Notes: generated from the letters alone by a model not told the origin. A stretch of 64,000 nucleotides of DNA from Chryseobacterium sp. IHB B 17019 (GCF_001456155.1 NZ_CP013293.1:3472001-3536000), one strand, 5' to 3'; positions 1 through 8,625 are shown, counted from the stretch's first letter. Numbers and translations: made by a program.

Positions 1-1
1 T

Positions 2-469
2 GGGAATTTTTACATGGGAAACAAAACATTTCCGGCTAAATTATTCACAAAAGATACCAGAATTTACCGCTATAATAATTATCTGACCTTACCGAAAAAT
101 AAAAAGATCAACACTTACGATTTCATTAATCCTCGCGGAGGAAATGAACTGATTTCCTATGCCTCAGACAAGTCAGGAAACCGGGTTTTATTATATTTTG
201 AAGAACTTTCCAACTTCAATTTTTGTGGAATGTGCGGTGCAAGTGACGGCGAAAAAGGCTATAGAATCATTTATTTTACCAACGACTGGAATTTCAAAAA
301 GTATGAGGATTTTTTGACAGAAAGCTGTATTGAGAATATTTATGACACTAAGATTATGAAGAGTAAAGATCCTAAGATTTTAAAATTTAATATTCAAAAA
401 ACCACGACTTCTCCGGCTTATACTTTAACTGTTGATGTGAAAAATGCTTCGGTTGTAAAGTCAAAATAA
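2..469 (+). CDS. Hypothetical protein, 5' end cut by the window edge
   Basis: The reading frame is open from the first bases of the window, so the ATG at 14 may be internal and the true N-terminus, possibly with a signal peptide, may lie upstream. The visible part is about 155 residues, rich in aromatic and charged residues, with a CGMC motif near residue 73 that could bind a metal or form a disulfide. I recognise no family. It converges on pyrD and both genes share a bidirectional terminator just downstream. Its function is unknown; that it is a real gene rests on length, codon use and the clean terminator. Confidence 0.6.
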   Translation, partial: GNFYMGNKTFPAKLFTKDTRIYRYNNYLTLPKNKKINTYDFINPRGGNELISYASDKSGNRVLLYFEELSNFNFCGMCGASDGEKGYRIIYFTNDWNFKKYEDFLTESCIENIYDTKIMKSKDPKILKFNIQKTTTSPAYTLTVDVKNASVVKSK

Positions 470-472
470 AAC

Positions 473-499
473 AAAAGAGAGTCACTACAACTCTCTTTT
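473..499. terminator. Bidirectional rho-independent terminator
   Basis: A perfect 10-bp stem (473-482 with 490-499) has a 7-nt loop and is flanked by A and T runs, so it can stop transcription from both the upstream gene and the converging pyrD. Confidence 0.85.
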
Positions 500-509
500 T
501 TTATCATTT

Positions 510-1532
510 TTATCTCGGTAATCTGCTTGCTCTTTTTAAAAGCTCTTTGTTGATTTCATTAATCAATTCCGGGCCTTCGTAAATAAATCCAGTGTATAAT
601 TGAATCAAACTTGCTCCGGCATCCAGTTTTTCGATCGCATCTTTTGCCGTATGAATTCCACCAACTCCAATGATCGGGAAAGCTCTGTTGCTTTTTTCGG
701 AAAGAAAACGAATCACTTCTGTTGATCTTTTGGTTAAAGGTTTTCCGGAAAGCCCGCCCATTTCGGATTTATTTTCTGAAGTTAATCCATCACGAGAAAG
801 CGTAGTGTTTGTAGCAATTACTCCTGCTATTTTTGTATCTTTTACAATATCAATGATATCTAAAAGCTGATCATCCGTCAAATCCGGAGCTATTTTCAAT
901 AGAATAGGTTTTGGATTTGATTTTTCTGAATTCATTTGCTGTAAAGTTCCCAACAATTGAGTTAAAGGCTCTTTATCCTGTAATTCGCGAAGATTTGGCG
1001 TGTTCGGGGAACTTACATTCACCACAAAATAATCCACATACGGGAAAAGTTTCTCGAAACAGATTTTGTAGTCGTTGACTGCTTCTTCGTTCGGAGTCAC
1101 TTTATTTTTACCGATATTTCCGCCGATCAGGACGTTTTTATTTTTCTTTAGCCTTTCAACAGCCGCATCTACTCCATCATTATTGAAACCCATTCTGTTG
1201 ATGATCGCAGAATCTTCCATCAAACGGAATAATCTCTTTTTATCGTTTCCGGGTTGACCCTTTGGCGTCAAAGTCCCGATTTCTATAAACCCGAAACCAA
1301 GATCTGAAAGTTCGTTGAAAAGCACTGCATTTTTATCAAAACCGGCAGCTAAACCCACCGGATTTTTAAATTTTAATCCAAAAACTTCTCTTTCTAATCT
1401 TTTGTCTTCAACAGGTTTTGGAAGGAAAAGTTTTGCTAAAAAAGAAAAATTCTTAAGCATCGAAAATGTAAAATAATGAACTTCTTCGGGATCGAATTTA
1501 AAAAGAATAGGACGAATAAGCGATTTGTACAT
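510..1532 (-). CDS. pyrD: Dihydroorotate dehydrogenase (quinone), class 2
   Basis: This 340-residue enzyme oxidises dihydroorotate to orotate in pyrimidine biosynthesis, passing electrons through FMN to quinone at the inner membrane. The class 2 type is shown by the roughly 45-residue N-terminal extension before the barrel, which forms the membrane-associated helices, and by the catalytic serine in [12 protein letters not shown]. The flavin phosphate loop GVGGI near the C-terminus is intact, and the length fits the family. The gene stands alone, with a 394-bp repeat-containing gap upstream and a shared terminator downstream. The function is well established for the family. Confidence 0.95.
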   Translation of the reverse strand: MYKSLIRPILFKFDPEEVHYFTFSMLKNFSFLAKLFLPKPVEDKRLEREVFGLKFKNPVGLAAGFDKNAVLFNELSDLGFGFIEIGTLTPKGQPGNDKKRLFRLMEDSAIINRMGFNNDGVDAAVERLKKNKNVLIGGNIGKNKVTPNEEAVNDYKICFEKLFPYVDYFVVNVSSPNTPNLRELQDKEPLTQLLGTLQQMNSEKSNPKPILLKIAPDLTDDQLLDIIDIVKDTKIAGVIATNTTLSRDGLTSENKSEMGGLSGKPLTKRSTEVIRFLSEKSNRAFPIIGVGGIHTAKDAIEKLDAGASLIQLYTGFIYEGPELINEINKELLKRASRLPR

Positions 1533-1926
1533 TGAAAAAAAGTTTTACAAAAATACTTATTTTAAACTTAATCTTTGGCGAACTGATCATATTTTATCAA
1601 AAATTGTTTAAAATATTAAAAGAGTTTGTTTAAAATTTTTTAGAGCTTTTTCCCGCTTTTCATTGCAATCTTTTTTTGCAAAAAAGGATTTTCATTTCAA
1701 TCGGGGCTAGGATCACAGTCGTTAACTCAAATTATTTGTCATTGCGAGCAAAGCGAAACAATCTCATTCAATACGCCCAAATAATAGTTCTGCTTGTCAT
1801 CCTGGAAGGATCTCTACTGTGTAATTTAAAAAAATATTATAACAGTCTTATTTTCATGCTTTAGATCCTTCCAGGATGACAAACTTTATGTAATAAGAAA
1901 TAGCTAAAATCAAAAAATGTAAACCG
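1533..1926. other. Gene-free stretch with an intergenic inverted repeat
   Basis: I see no convincing gene here: the small frames lack family-like sequence and upstream signals. It holds the pyrD upstream region and, in its right half, a REP-like block starting around 1737 with an inverted repeat. Confidence 0.6.
1795..1881. repeat. REP-like inverted repeat, 19-bp arms
   Basis: Arms 1795-1813 (TGTCATCCTGGAAGGATCT) and 1863-1881 are perfect reverse complements around a 49-nt AT-rich centre. The block begins with a TGTCATTGCGAGCAAAGCG-type sequence at 1738-1756, a phrase common in dispersed intergenic repeats. A related end (CGGAATGACAAATTTTATG) occurs near 48620. It is probably a dispersed noncoding element; it lies downstream of truC and upstream of pyrD. 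Confidence 0.7.
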
Positions 1927-2622
1927 CTAACCATACATGCTCAAATCGAAATTCAGAATATCTCCTACTCTTTTAAACTCCTCATCTATAGTGGCATTTA
2001 CCGTAATTCTCTCGTTAGAAACAGGATGATTAAAAACCAACTGATGGGCGTGAAGCGTCATTTTGGTGATACCAAATGTTTGAAGCCATAACTTGTTTTG
2101 TTTATTGCAACCGTGTTTACGACAGCCTAAAATCGGATGTAAAATATGTTTAAAATGTTTTCTCAACTGATGAAATCGTCCCGTTTCAGGAATCGCTTCT
2201 ACCAAGCAATATCTCGAAGTTTGGTGCTTTAAAAAAGGCAGATCTATTTCCGAAGTCTGTAGACGATGATAATAAGTGATTGCATTTTGTTTAACTTCAT
2301 TTTCATTAACCAAATCATAATCAATTGTTTCTTCTTCTTTCGTCCAGCCTCGAAGAATTGCCAGATATTTCTTTTCAACTTGTCTTGTTGCAAATTGATC
2401 ACTCATGGTTCTCAAGGTATCTTTATTTAAAGTAAACAACAAAACGCCAGAAGTTTTTCTATCTAATCGATGTACAGGAAAAACTTTTTGCCCAATCTGC
2501 TTTCTCAATTCCTGAATAGCATAGGTATCAGCTTCTCCGGAATAAAAAGATTTATGAACCAATAATCCGCTTGGTTTATTAATGGCAATAAGATGCTCGT
2601 CGCGATAAAGAATTTCTAACAT
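1927..2622 (-). CDS. truC: RluA-family pseudouridine synthase, TruC-like
   Basis: This protein of 231 residues isomerises uridine to pseudouridine in RNA; the compact form without an S4 domain matches TruC, which modifies tRNA position 65. The family's catalytic motif is plain in PVHRLDRKTSG, where the second Asp of the loop is the nucleophile, and the RFHQLRKHFKH segment is the usual C-terminal active-site strand. The N-terminal ILYRDEHLIAINKPSG is typical. The gene stands alone between palindromic repeats. The substrate position is inferred from length and similarity; other small RluA-type enzymes are the alternative. Confidence 0.85.
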   Translation of the reverse strand: MLEILYRDEHLIAINKPSGLLVHKSFYSGEADTYAIQELRKQIGQKVFPVHRLDRKTSGVLLFTLNKDTLRTMSDQFATRQVEKKYLAILRGWTKEEETIDYDLVNENEVKQNAITYYHRLQTSEIDLPFLKHQTSRYCLVEAIPETGRFHQLRKHFKHILHPILGCRKHGCNKQNKLWLQTFGITKMTLHAHQLVFNHPVSNERITVNATIDEEFKRVGDILNFDLSMYG

Positions 2623-2682
2623 GGGACAAAAGTAGAAATTTCAAATCTATTTAATTTTTTCCTGACTTCTTTGGCGAGTAAA

Positions 2683-2715
2683 AAACCTAACGGGTTTTGG
2701 AAACCCGTTAGGTTT
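2683..2715. repeat. Perfect 15-bp palindrome with 3-nt loop
   Basis: Arms 2683-2697 (AAACCTAACGGGTTT) and 2701-2715 are exact reverse complements with loop TGG. It lies upstream of truC rather than at its 3' end, so it is more likely a dispersed palindromic repeat than a terminator for a neighbour. Confidence 0.75.
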
Positions 2716-2779
2716 GAGTTTTTGGTAAAATAGAATTTTCCGACCGATTTAGCCCTGATTGAACGGTATGTTTGAGCTC

Positions 2780-2832
2780 ATTTCAGGAGTTTCGGCGCGG
2801 CGGCTCCGCCGCCGCGCCGAAACTCCTGAAAT
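2780..2832. repeat. Perfect 25-bp palindrome with GC-rich core
   Basis: Arms 2780-2804 and 2808-2832 are exact reverse complements with a 3-nt loop (TCC). The inner core is almost pure G and C (GGCGCGGCGGC), in sharp contrast to its AT-rich surroundings. It lies in the 301-bp gap between truC and the small membrane gene, about 90 bp before the latter's start. A cruciform or dispersed intergenic element is likely; there is no T-run after it, so a terminator is less likely. Confidence 0.8.
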
Positions 2833-2923
2833 AGCGAGTAGTGAAAGCAGGTTCCCGGCTCCTGAAAAATTAATTTAGTAAAACCTTCATTAAATTTCTT
2901 TATATTCGTAAAAACTGAAAATT

Positions 2924-3124
2924 ATGGGAGAATATTCTAATTTTTTCATAGCATTGATCATCATTTCTATCATTATAGCTGCACTTACATTGGCTGCTAT
3001 TGATCCTAAAAAACATAAAATAGTAAGAATATTTTTATTTGTTGTTGCTGGTATTTTTTTGATCATTGGTTTAGGCCGATATTTTTTAATAACTATATCC
3101 AATGTAGGTTCTTACCGATATTAA
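2924..3124 (+). CDS. Small two-helix membrane protein
   Basis: The 66-residue product has two strongly hydrophobic segments (about residues 8-27 and 36-57) separated by a short basic DPKKHK loop, so it is an inner-membrane hairpin. The ATG at 2924 is preceded by an A-rich leader. It ends about 50 bp before glyQS, which has its own promoter. I recognise no family. Its gene status is supported by composition typical of a membrane protein and by a position in the same direction as glyQS. Confidence 0.55.
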   Translation: MGEYSNFFIALIIISIIIAALTLAAIDPKKHKIVRIFLFVVAGIFLIIGLGRYFLITISNVGSYRY

Positions 3125-3145
3125 TATTTTCCCGATAAAAAACAT

Positions 3146-3153
3146 TATTTTTG
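3146..3153 (+). promoter_or_regulatory. glyQS promoter -7 box
   Basis: TATTTTTG matches the Bacteroidota -7 consensus TAnnTTTG and lies 22 nt before the glyQS start codon. The -33 element is not clear. Confidence 0.6.
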
Positions 3154-3175
3154 CACTTCAGACGTAAAAAAGATT

Positions 3176-4717
3176 ATGGCAAAGCAAGAAGATGTTTTCA
3201 AGAAAGTGATTTCTCACGCTAAAGAATATGGTTTTATTTTCCCTTCCAGTGAGATCTACGACGGTTTATCCGCGGTTTATGATTATGGACAAAACGGTGC
3301 CGAACTAAAAAATAATATCAAGCAATATTGGTGGAAAGCGATGGTACAGCTTAACGAAAATATTGTGGGTATTGATTCGGCGATCCTTATGCATCCAACA
3401 ACCTGGAAAGCATCGGGACACGTAGACGCTTTCAACGATCCATTGATTGACAATAAAGATTCTAAAAAACGTTTCAGAGCAGACGTTTTGGTGGAAGATT
3501 ACTGCGCCAAAATTGAAGATAAAGAAAACAAGGAAATTGAGAAAGCAGCGAAAAGATTCGGTGATTCTTTCGATAAAGAGCAGTTTGTTGCAACGAATCC
3601 AAAAGTGTTGGAATATCGCGCAAAAAGAGAAGCTATTCTTTCAAGACTGGCAAAATCTTTGGAAAATGAAGATCTTGCTGATGTAAAATCTTTAATTGAA
3701 GAACTTGAAATTGCTGATCCTGATACCGGCTCTAAAAACTGGACGGAAGTAAGACAATTCAACCTGATGTTCGGAACTAAATTAGGTGCTTCGGCAGATT
3801 CTGCGATGGATCTTTATTTAAGACCGGAAACCGCTCAGGGTATTTTTGTCAACTTCTTAAATGTACAAAAAACTTCTCGTCACAGACTTCCTTTTGGTAT
3901 TGCACAAATCGGAAAAGCATTTAGAAATGAAATCGTTGCAAGACAGTTTATTTTCAGAATGCGTGAATTTGAACAAATGGAAATGCAGTTTTTCGTTGCT
4001 CCGGGAACTGAACTGGAATTCTACGAACAATGGAAGCAAAAACGTCTGAACTGGCACTTAGCTTTAGGTTTAGGAAACGACAGTTACAGATTCCATGACC
4101 ATGAGAAATTGGCGCATTATGCCAATGCTGCGGCTGATATTGAGTTTAATTTCCCATTTGGATTTAAAGAGCTGGAAGGTATTCACTCAAGAACAGATTT
4201 TGACTTAAAAGCTCACGAAGAGCATTCAGGAAGGAAACTTCAGTTCTTCGATCCGGAAAGAAATGAAAATTATGTTCCTTATGTTGTGGAAACTTCCGTT
4301 GGTTTAGACCGATTATTCCTTTCAATATTCTCTCATTGTTTAAGAGATGAAGTATTGGAAGACGGTTCAGAAAGAACGGTTTTATCATTACCACCGGCTT
4401 TAGCGCCAATTAAAGCAGCAATTCTTCCATTAATGAAGAAAGACGGTTTAGCTGAATACGCAGAAAATATCTTCAATGATTTGAAATACGACTTCAATTT
4501 ATTCTACGAAGAAAAAGATGCCATCGGAAAACGTTACAGAAGACAGGACGCCATCGGAACACCTTATTGCATCACTATCGACCACGATTCTCTTATGGAT
4601 CACACAGTGACAATCCGAGACAGAGACACGATGCAGCAGGAAAGAGTTCCTGTTTCCGAGCTGAGAAGGATAATCGATGAGAAAACAAACTTCAGAAATT
4701 TACTTTCTAAAATATAA
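3176..4717 (+). CDS. glyQS: Glycyl-tRNA synthetase, single-chain homodimeric type
   Basis: This class II synthetase charges tRNA-Gly with glycine. At 513 residues it is the alpha2 single-chain form, not the split GlyQ/GlyS form. Class II motif 2 is visible in FRNEIVARQF followed by REFEQMEMQFF, motif 3 in ETSVGLDRLFLSIF, and the C-terminal anticodon-binding domain begins at about residue 410 (PIKAAILPL). An insertion around residues 90-185 is charged and helical, as in eukaryote-like GlyRS. It is monocistronic, with its own promoter and terminator. Confidence 0.96.
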   Translation: MAKQEDVFKKVISHAKEYGFIFPSSEIYDGLSAVYDYGQNGAELKNNIKQYWWKAMVQLNENIVGIDSAILMHPTTWKASGHVDAFNDPLIDNKDSKKRFRADVLVEDYCAKIEDKENKEIEKAAKRFGDSFDKEQFVATNPKVLEYRAKREAILSRLAKSLENEDLADVKSLIEELEIADPDTGSKNWTEVRQFNLMFGTKLGASADSAMDLYLRPETAQGIFVNFLNVQKTSRHRLPFGIAQIGKAFRNEIVARQFIFRMREFEQMEMQFFVAPGTELEFYEQWKQKRLNWHLALGLGNDSYRFHDHEKLAHYANAAADIEFNFPFGFKELEGIHSRTDFDLKAHEEHSGRKLQFFDPERNENYVPYVVETSVGLDRLFLSIFSHCLRDEVLEDGSERTVLSLPPALAPIKAAILPLMKKDGLAEYAENIFNDLKYDFNLFYEEKDAIGKRYRRQDAIGTPYCITIDHDSLMDHTVTIRDRDTMQQERVPVSELRRIIDEKTNFRNLLSKI

Positions 4718-4721
4718 ATTG

Positions 4722-4749
4722 AAAGCCTTGAGAAATCAGGGCTTTTTTT
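4722..4749 (+). terminator. glyQS terminator
   Basis: The stem 4722-4731 pairs with 4736-4745 (one G-T wobble) and runs into seven T residues, five bases after the glyQS stop codon. Confidence 0.85.
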
Positions 4750-4801
4750 ATACACTTTTTTTGAATAGATTTGTTTTTAAACTAATTTAATTCAAATATT
4801 C

Positions 4802-5941
4802 ATGGGGCTAATCATCTTACAGGGCTTTTTAATTCTCCTTATTGTTTCGGTTATCCTTATTTATATTTTGGGATATGGATATTTATTTAACGGGATTTCT
4901 AAAACTTACCTTAAAGGAAAACTAAGCGCCAATATCGATGACGGAAAGTTTTTCACCAGCAACCTCATCTCCACAGGAAGCCCAAAACTCTGGGAAGAGG
5001 CTGCTGAATACAATAAAACAGACTTACCTAAAAATATAGTTGATGATTTAATTCATTCCAATACTGCATCATTTCTTGTAATAAAGAACGGAAAATTAGT
5101 CCATGAGCAATACTGGAACGGCTATAATCAATTATCAAAAACGAATTCTTTCTCAATGGCGAAAGCTGTTACGGTAATGCTTTTAGGTAAAGCTTTAGAA
5201 GAAGGGAAAATAAAAAATATTGATGAAAAATTTTCAGATTATTTTGATGAATTTAAGCAAAAAGAATTCGGAAAGGATTTAACCTTAAGAAATCTTGCTC
5301 AAATGGAATCCGGACTAAACTGGAATGAGGATTACAAAAACCCTTTTCTTCCCAACGCCAAAGCTTATTATGGAAGAAGTCTCAAAACCGCTACTTTTTC
5401 AAGAAAATTTAAACACAGTCCGGGAGAACAATTTGAATATCAAAGCGGCTCCACACAACTTTTAGGATTTGCAGTAAAAAGAGCTGTCGGGCAATCATTG
5501 GCAAGCTATTTATCAGAAAAATTCTGGATCCCGTTGAGAATGGAACAAAATGCAGAATGGAGTACCGATGAAAGCGGAATGGAAAAAACGTACTGCTGTA
5601 TCCACTCCAACTCAAGGGATTTTGCTAAGCTTGGTCAGTTATTTTTAGACAACGGAAAAGTTGGGGACCAACAAATTTTAAATCTTGATTTTATTAATCA
5701 AATGAGAACTCCCACAGAAAAATCTAAAGAAATATATGGAATGGGGTTCTGGATCAATAATGATAATCCTATTAAACATTATTATTTTTTAGGACTTCAA
5801 GGTCAATATATCATTATGATTCCTGAACATAATATGGTAATTGTAAGAACAGGAAGCTATAATAATCTGCCTAAAACCGACAGAGGAAGACCCGATCAGG
5901 TGAAATTTCTTGTGAATGAAACTGTAAAATTATTTCAATAA
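4802..5941 (+). CDS. Serine hydrolase of the class C beta-lactamase fold
   Basis: The protein (379 residues) starts with one hydrophobic segment (residues 2-27), so it is anchored in or exported across the inner membrane. The catalytic SxxK is SMAK in TNSFSMAKAV, and the tyrosine motif is YQS in GEQFEYQSGSTQL. This pattern fits the beta-lactamase-related family that includes 6-aminohexanoate-dimer hydrolases, esterases and peptidases, so the substrate cannot be told from sequence. It lies 5 bp upstream of the YdeI-like gene and is probably cotranscribed with it. It need not confer beta-lactam resistance. Confidence 0.85.
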   Translation: MGLIILQGFLILLIVSVILIYILGYGYLFNGISKTYLKGKLSANIDDGKFFTSNLISTGSPKLWEEAAEYNKTDLPKNIVDDLIHSNTASFLVIKNGKLVHEQYWNGYNQLSKTNSFSMAKAVTVMLLGKALEEGKIKNIDEKFSDYFDEFKQKEFGKDLTLRNLAQMESGLNWNEDYKNPFLPNAKAYYGRSLKTATFSRKFKHSPGEQFEYQSGSTQLLGFAVKRAVGQSLASYLSEKFWIPLRMEQNAEWSTDESGMEKTYCCIHSNSRDFAKLGQLFLDNGKVGDQQILNLDFINQMRTPTEKSKEIYGMGFWINNDNPIKHYYFLGLQGQYIIMIPEHNMVIVRTGSYNNLPKTDRGRPDQVKFLVNETVKLFQ

Positions 5942-5946
5942 AAATC

Positions 5947-6558
5947 ATGGAAAAATACAGCACAAAAGTTGATGAATACATTGAAAAATCGCAGGATTTT
6001 GCAAAACCTATTTTAAATTATCTCCGTGAAGTGGTTCATGAATTTTGCCCGGATTGCGAAGAAGCGATAAAGTGGAAATTTCCTACATTTATGTATAAAG
6101 GAAAAATTCTTTGTTCCGTAGTTTCGTTTAAACAATACTGCAGCATGGGCTTCTGGCTTCATGACGAGATAAAAACATTACGCGAAATAGATACCAAAGT
6201 TGAAAAAACCAATATGTTCAGCTTAGGAAAAATCACTAAAATTGAAGACCTTCCTCCAAAACCTCAGCTCAAAAAAATTATTCAGGAAGCAGTGGAATTA
6301 ACGGATATGGGAGTGAAACTGAAAAAAGCTGCACCTTCAAAAGTTGAAATTGAAGTCCCTGAATATTTTCAAAATGCATTAAATAAGAATAAAAAAGCCC
6401 TGGAAATTTTTGGAAAAGCATCACCTTCTTTCCGAAAAGAATACATTACGTGGATTCTTGATGCAAAAACCGAAACTACAAGGAATAAAAGAATGGAACA
6501 GGCTCTGGAATGGATTTCCGAAGGAAAAGGACGGAACTGGAAATATAAGAGAAAATGA
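5947..6558 (+). CDS. DUF1801 / YdeI-OmpD-associated family protein
   Basis: This 203-residue soluble protein has an N-terminal DUF1801 domain (about residues 10-110, with the typical EEAIKWKFPTFMYKG) and a C-terminal YdeI/OmpD-associated region (about 140-195, with SFRKEYITWILDAKTETTRNKR). The biochemical function of the family is not established; a frataxin-like fold and roles in stress have been proposed. It starts 5 bp after the serine hydrolase gene, so the two probably form an operon. Confidence 0.8.
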   Translation: MEKYSTKVDEYIEKSQDFAKPILNYLREVVHEFCPDCEEAIKWKFPTFMYKGKILCSVVSFKQYCSMGFWLHDEIKTLREIDTKVEKTNMFSLGKITKIEDLPPKPQLKKIIQEAVELTDMGVKLKKAAPSKVEIEVPEYFQNALNKNKKALEIFGKASPSFRKEYITWILDAKTETTRNKRMEQALEWISEGKGRNWKYKRK

Positions 6559-6605
6559 GTTTTGAGTTATGAATTTTGAGTTATAAGCTTTTATTAACTA
6601 AAATT

Positions 6606-7883
6606 TTAGTGGAATCGAAAATTAGCCTCTGTAAGCGTATTGTTTTTAAGGAAAGCTTCATATTCTGGGGATAATTGTTTGCGTCCAAAAGTATTTTCTC
6701 CGCTCATACTTCCGAGGCGGACTTTATCTTTCCCATATTTCTTATTCATTGCATCCATGGCCTTCATTACGGGTAAATGTTGATTCTGGGTGTCCTCTTC
6801 AAAAAGATTGATCAATCGCTGATCTTCAGGTACAAAATCATTAACGATCACTCCGGCTTTTTTATAAGAAAAACCTTCTCGAAAGATCTCTTCAAAAAGT
6901 TCATTCACTACCCTGCCAATCAAAATTGACGAATTTGTAGGATTGGGAAGAATTCTCGTGGCTGCATTTCTGTATTCCGGCAGATCTTTTCTGAAGCGGT
7001 TCGTCTGAACAAAAACCGTCACCATTTTACAACAGGTATTTTGTCTTCTCAATCGCTCGGAGCAATACATCCCGAAGGTTTCCACCCGTTCGCGGACATC
7101 TTCTTTTTTGGTCAACATTTCCATGAAGCTTCTGGTAACAGCAATGGACTTTTTTGGGGACGGCGCATCCAGCTCGAGCTGGCGGATTCCTTTTAATTCG
7201 TTCACCATTCTCACCCCATGAATTCCCATGATTTTACGAACCCACATTTCAGGTTTTTGAAGAAGGTCCCAAGCTTTATAAACGCCGTTGTCCTTCATTT
7301 TTACGGCCAGTCGTCGCCCGATTCCCCAGACATCATCGATGTTTAACCATTTTAAGGCTTTTTCGATTTTATCTGGTGTGTCTAAAATGTAAACTCCTCC
7401 AAACTTTTCCGGAAATTCTTTTACGATTCTGTTGGCTACTTTACACAGGGTTTTTGTAGGTGCAATTCCGATGCTTACGGGAATATTTTCTTGTTCTTGG
7501 ATTTCATTTTTAATGTTGATACAATAATCGTAAATATTAATGTATTTAAAGCTTTTAAGGTCAAGAAATAATTCATCAATTGAATAAACTTCAAAATCTG
7601 CCTTATCAACATACGCTGTTGAAATCTCTATAACACGCTGGCTTTTAAAATTATATAATTCAAATTTTGCGGAAAAGCATTTTACATCATACTTTTTAAA
7701 AAGCTCTTTATACTTAAAGGCCGGAGCCGCCATTGGAATTCCCAGATCTTTTGCCTCTTTGCTTCGGGACACAACACATCCGTCGTTGTTGGAAAGTACC
7801 ACAACGGGTTTATTTTCGAGGTCCGGATCGAGCGTTCTCTCGCAGGAAACGAAGAAATTGTTGCAATCTACTAAGGCATACAT
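6606..7883 (-). CDS. umuC: Y-family DNA polymerase V catalytic subunit, UmuC-like
   Basis: This 425-residue error-prone polymerase copies damaged templates. The Y-family palm motifs are intact: DCNNFFVSCER at the N-terminus holds the first metal ligand, and YSIDELFLD holds the catalytic D-E pair near residue 105. The C-terminal little-finger and UmuC tail are complete. No umuD gene lies next to it on either side, although umuD-umuC pairs are the rule, so a UmuD partner must be elsewhere or absent. Its promoter diverges from the accessory island. SOS control is expected from the family but no LexA box can be proven here. Confidence 0.92.
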   Translation of the reverse strand: MYALVDCNNFFVSCERTLDPDLENKPVVVLSNNDGCVVSRSKEAKDLGIPMAAPAFKYKELFKKYDVKCFSAKFELYNFKSQRVIEISTAYVDKADFEVYSIDELFLDLKSFKYINIYDYCINIKNEIQEQENIPVSIGIAPTKTLCKVANRIVKEFPEKFGGVYILDTPDKIEKALKWLNIDDVWGIGRRLAVKMKDNGVYKAWDLLQKPEMWVRKIMGIHGVRMVNELKGIRQLELDAPSPKKSIAVTRSFMEMLTKKEDVRERVETFGMYCSERLRRQNTCCKMVTVFVQTNRFRKDLPEYRNAATRILPNPTNSSILIGRVVNELFEEIFREGFSYKKAGVIVNDFVPEDQRLINLFEEDTQNQHLPVMKAMDAMNKKYGKDKVRLGSMSGENTFGRKQLSPEYEAFLKNNTLTEANFRFH

Positions 7884-7909
7884 GATTAAAATCTGAACAT
7901 TTCAATACA

Positions 7910-7917
7910 CAAAATTA
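7910..7917 (-). promoter_or_regulatory. umuC promoter -7 box
   Basis: On the minus strand TAATTTTG matches TAnnTTTG, with its 3' edge 26 nt before the umuC start codon. Confidence 0.5.
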
Positions 7918-7954
7918 TAATTTTTAAAACAGATTATTATGTTTAATTTAAATT

Positions 7955-7964
7955 TTAACGTTAA
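7955..7964. promoter_or_regulatory. Palindrome upstream of umuC, possible operator
   Basis: TTAACGTTAA is a perfect 10-bp palindrome inside a longer near-symmetric AT-rich stretch, about 40 bp upstream of the umuC -7 box and 40 bp before the first island promoter. It could be a regulator site for umuC; the sequence alone does not prove it. Confidence 0.3.
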
Positions 7965-8005
7965 ATTTAATTGATTGATTTTTAGCATATTAATTTATTC
8001 AAATA

Positions 8006-8039
8006 CGACAAGTTTTGTCGCACCAAGCATCTAATTTTG
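8006..8039 (+). promoter_or_regulatory. Island promoter A: inverted-repeat operator plus -7 box
   Basis: The 15-bp inverted repeat CGACA-AGTTT-TGTCG (8006-8020) is followed after exactly 11 bp by TAATTTTG (8032-8039). No TTG box lies at the usual -33 distance; the repeat occupies that place. The M15 peptidase start is 29 nt downstream. This is the first of five such arrangements in the island. Confidence 0.8.
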
Positions 8040-8068
8040 CTTTCCAAAAACACACAAAAATTGATAAT

Positions 8069-8569
8069 ATGGATAAAATAACATTACAAAGAATCGAGAG
8101 GCTTCATCCTTTGGTAAGAGAGGAAGTAAAACAAATTATTAAAGAATGTGACGAATCTCTAAAAGGCAGAGCTAAAGTAAGAATTACACAAGGCTTAAGA
8201 ACTTTTGAAGAACAGGAAAAACTGTACGCTATCGGAAGAATTACAGCAGGAAAGAAAGTGACCAATGCCAAAGCCGGACAAAGTATTCACAACTACGGAT
8301 TGGCAGTTGACATCTGTCTGATGATTGACGGGAAAACAGTGAGTTGGGATACGGTAAAAGATTGGGACAATGATCAGGTAGCCGATTGGTATGAATGTGT
8401 GAAAATTTTCGCAAAACATGGTTGGGACTGGGGCGGAAACTGGAAAATATTTAAGGATCTTCCCCATTTTGAAAAGAAAAATATTCCGACCAAAAAAGGT
8501 GTGGTAAAGACGAGTTGGAGAACGTTGCAGAAGATGAAAAGGGATAAAGAAGGGTATGTAATTCTGTAA
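8069..8569 (+). CDS. M15 family peptidase, phage endolysin-like
   Basis: This protein of 166 residues is predicted to cleave peptidoglycan cross-link peptides (L-Ala-D-Glu or D-Ala-type bonds). Zinc-ligand motifs of the M15 family are visible: SIHNYGLAVD (residues about 72-81) supplies His and Asp, and LPHFE (about 131-135) the second His. There is no signal peptide, as in phage endolysins rather than periplasmic carboxypeptidases. I chose the ATG at 8069; a TTG at 8015 is in frame but lies inside the operator. Promoter A and a 3' terminator make it a single-gene unit. The lysis role is an inference. Confidence 0.88.
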   Translation: MDKITLQRIERLHPLVREEVKQIIKECDESLKGRAKVRITQGLRTFEEQEKLYAIGRITAGKKVTNAKAGQSIHNYGLAVDICLMIDGKTVSWDTVKDWDNDQVADWYECVKIFAKHGWDWGGNWKIFKDLPHFEKKNIPTKKGVVKTSWRTLQKMKRDKEGYVIL

Positions 8570-8594
8570 TTACTCTATCAATCGACATCACAAG

Positions 8595-8625
8595 ATAAAT
8601 TCTCTTAATAGGGAATTTATTTTTT
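8595..8625 (+). terminator. Terminator after the M15 peptidase
   Basis: An 8-bp stem (8595-8602 with 8613-8620) is followed by a T-run, directly before promoter B. Confidence 0.6.

Noticed and set aside
1676..1864. 62-codon frame on the plus strand
   Set aside because: It runs through a REP-like inverted repeat, has no family-like sequence and no promoter or leader signal.
8015..8068. TTG start of the M15 peptidase
   Set aside because: It lies within the inverted repeat and upstream of the -7 box, so it would not be transcribed from promoter A.
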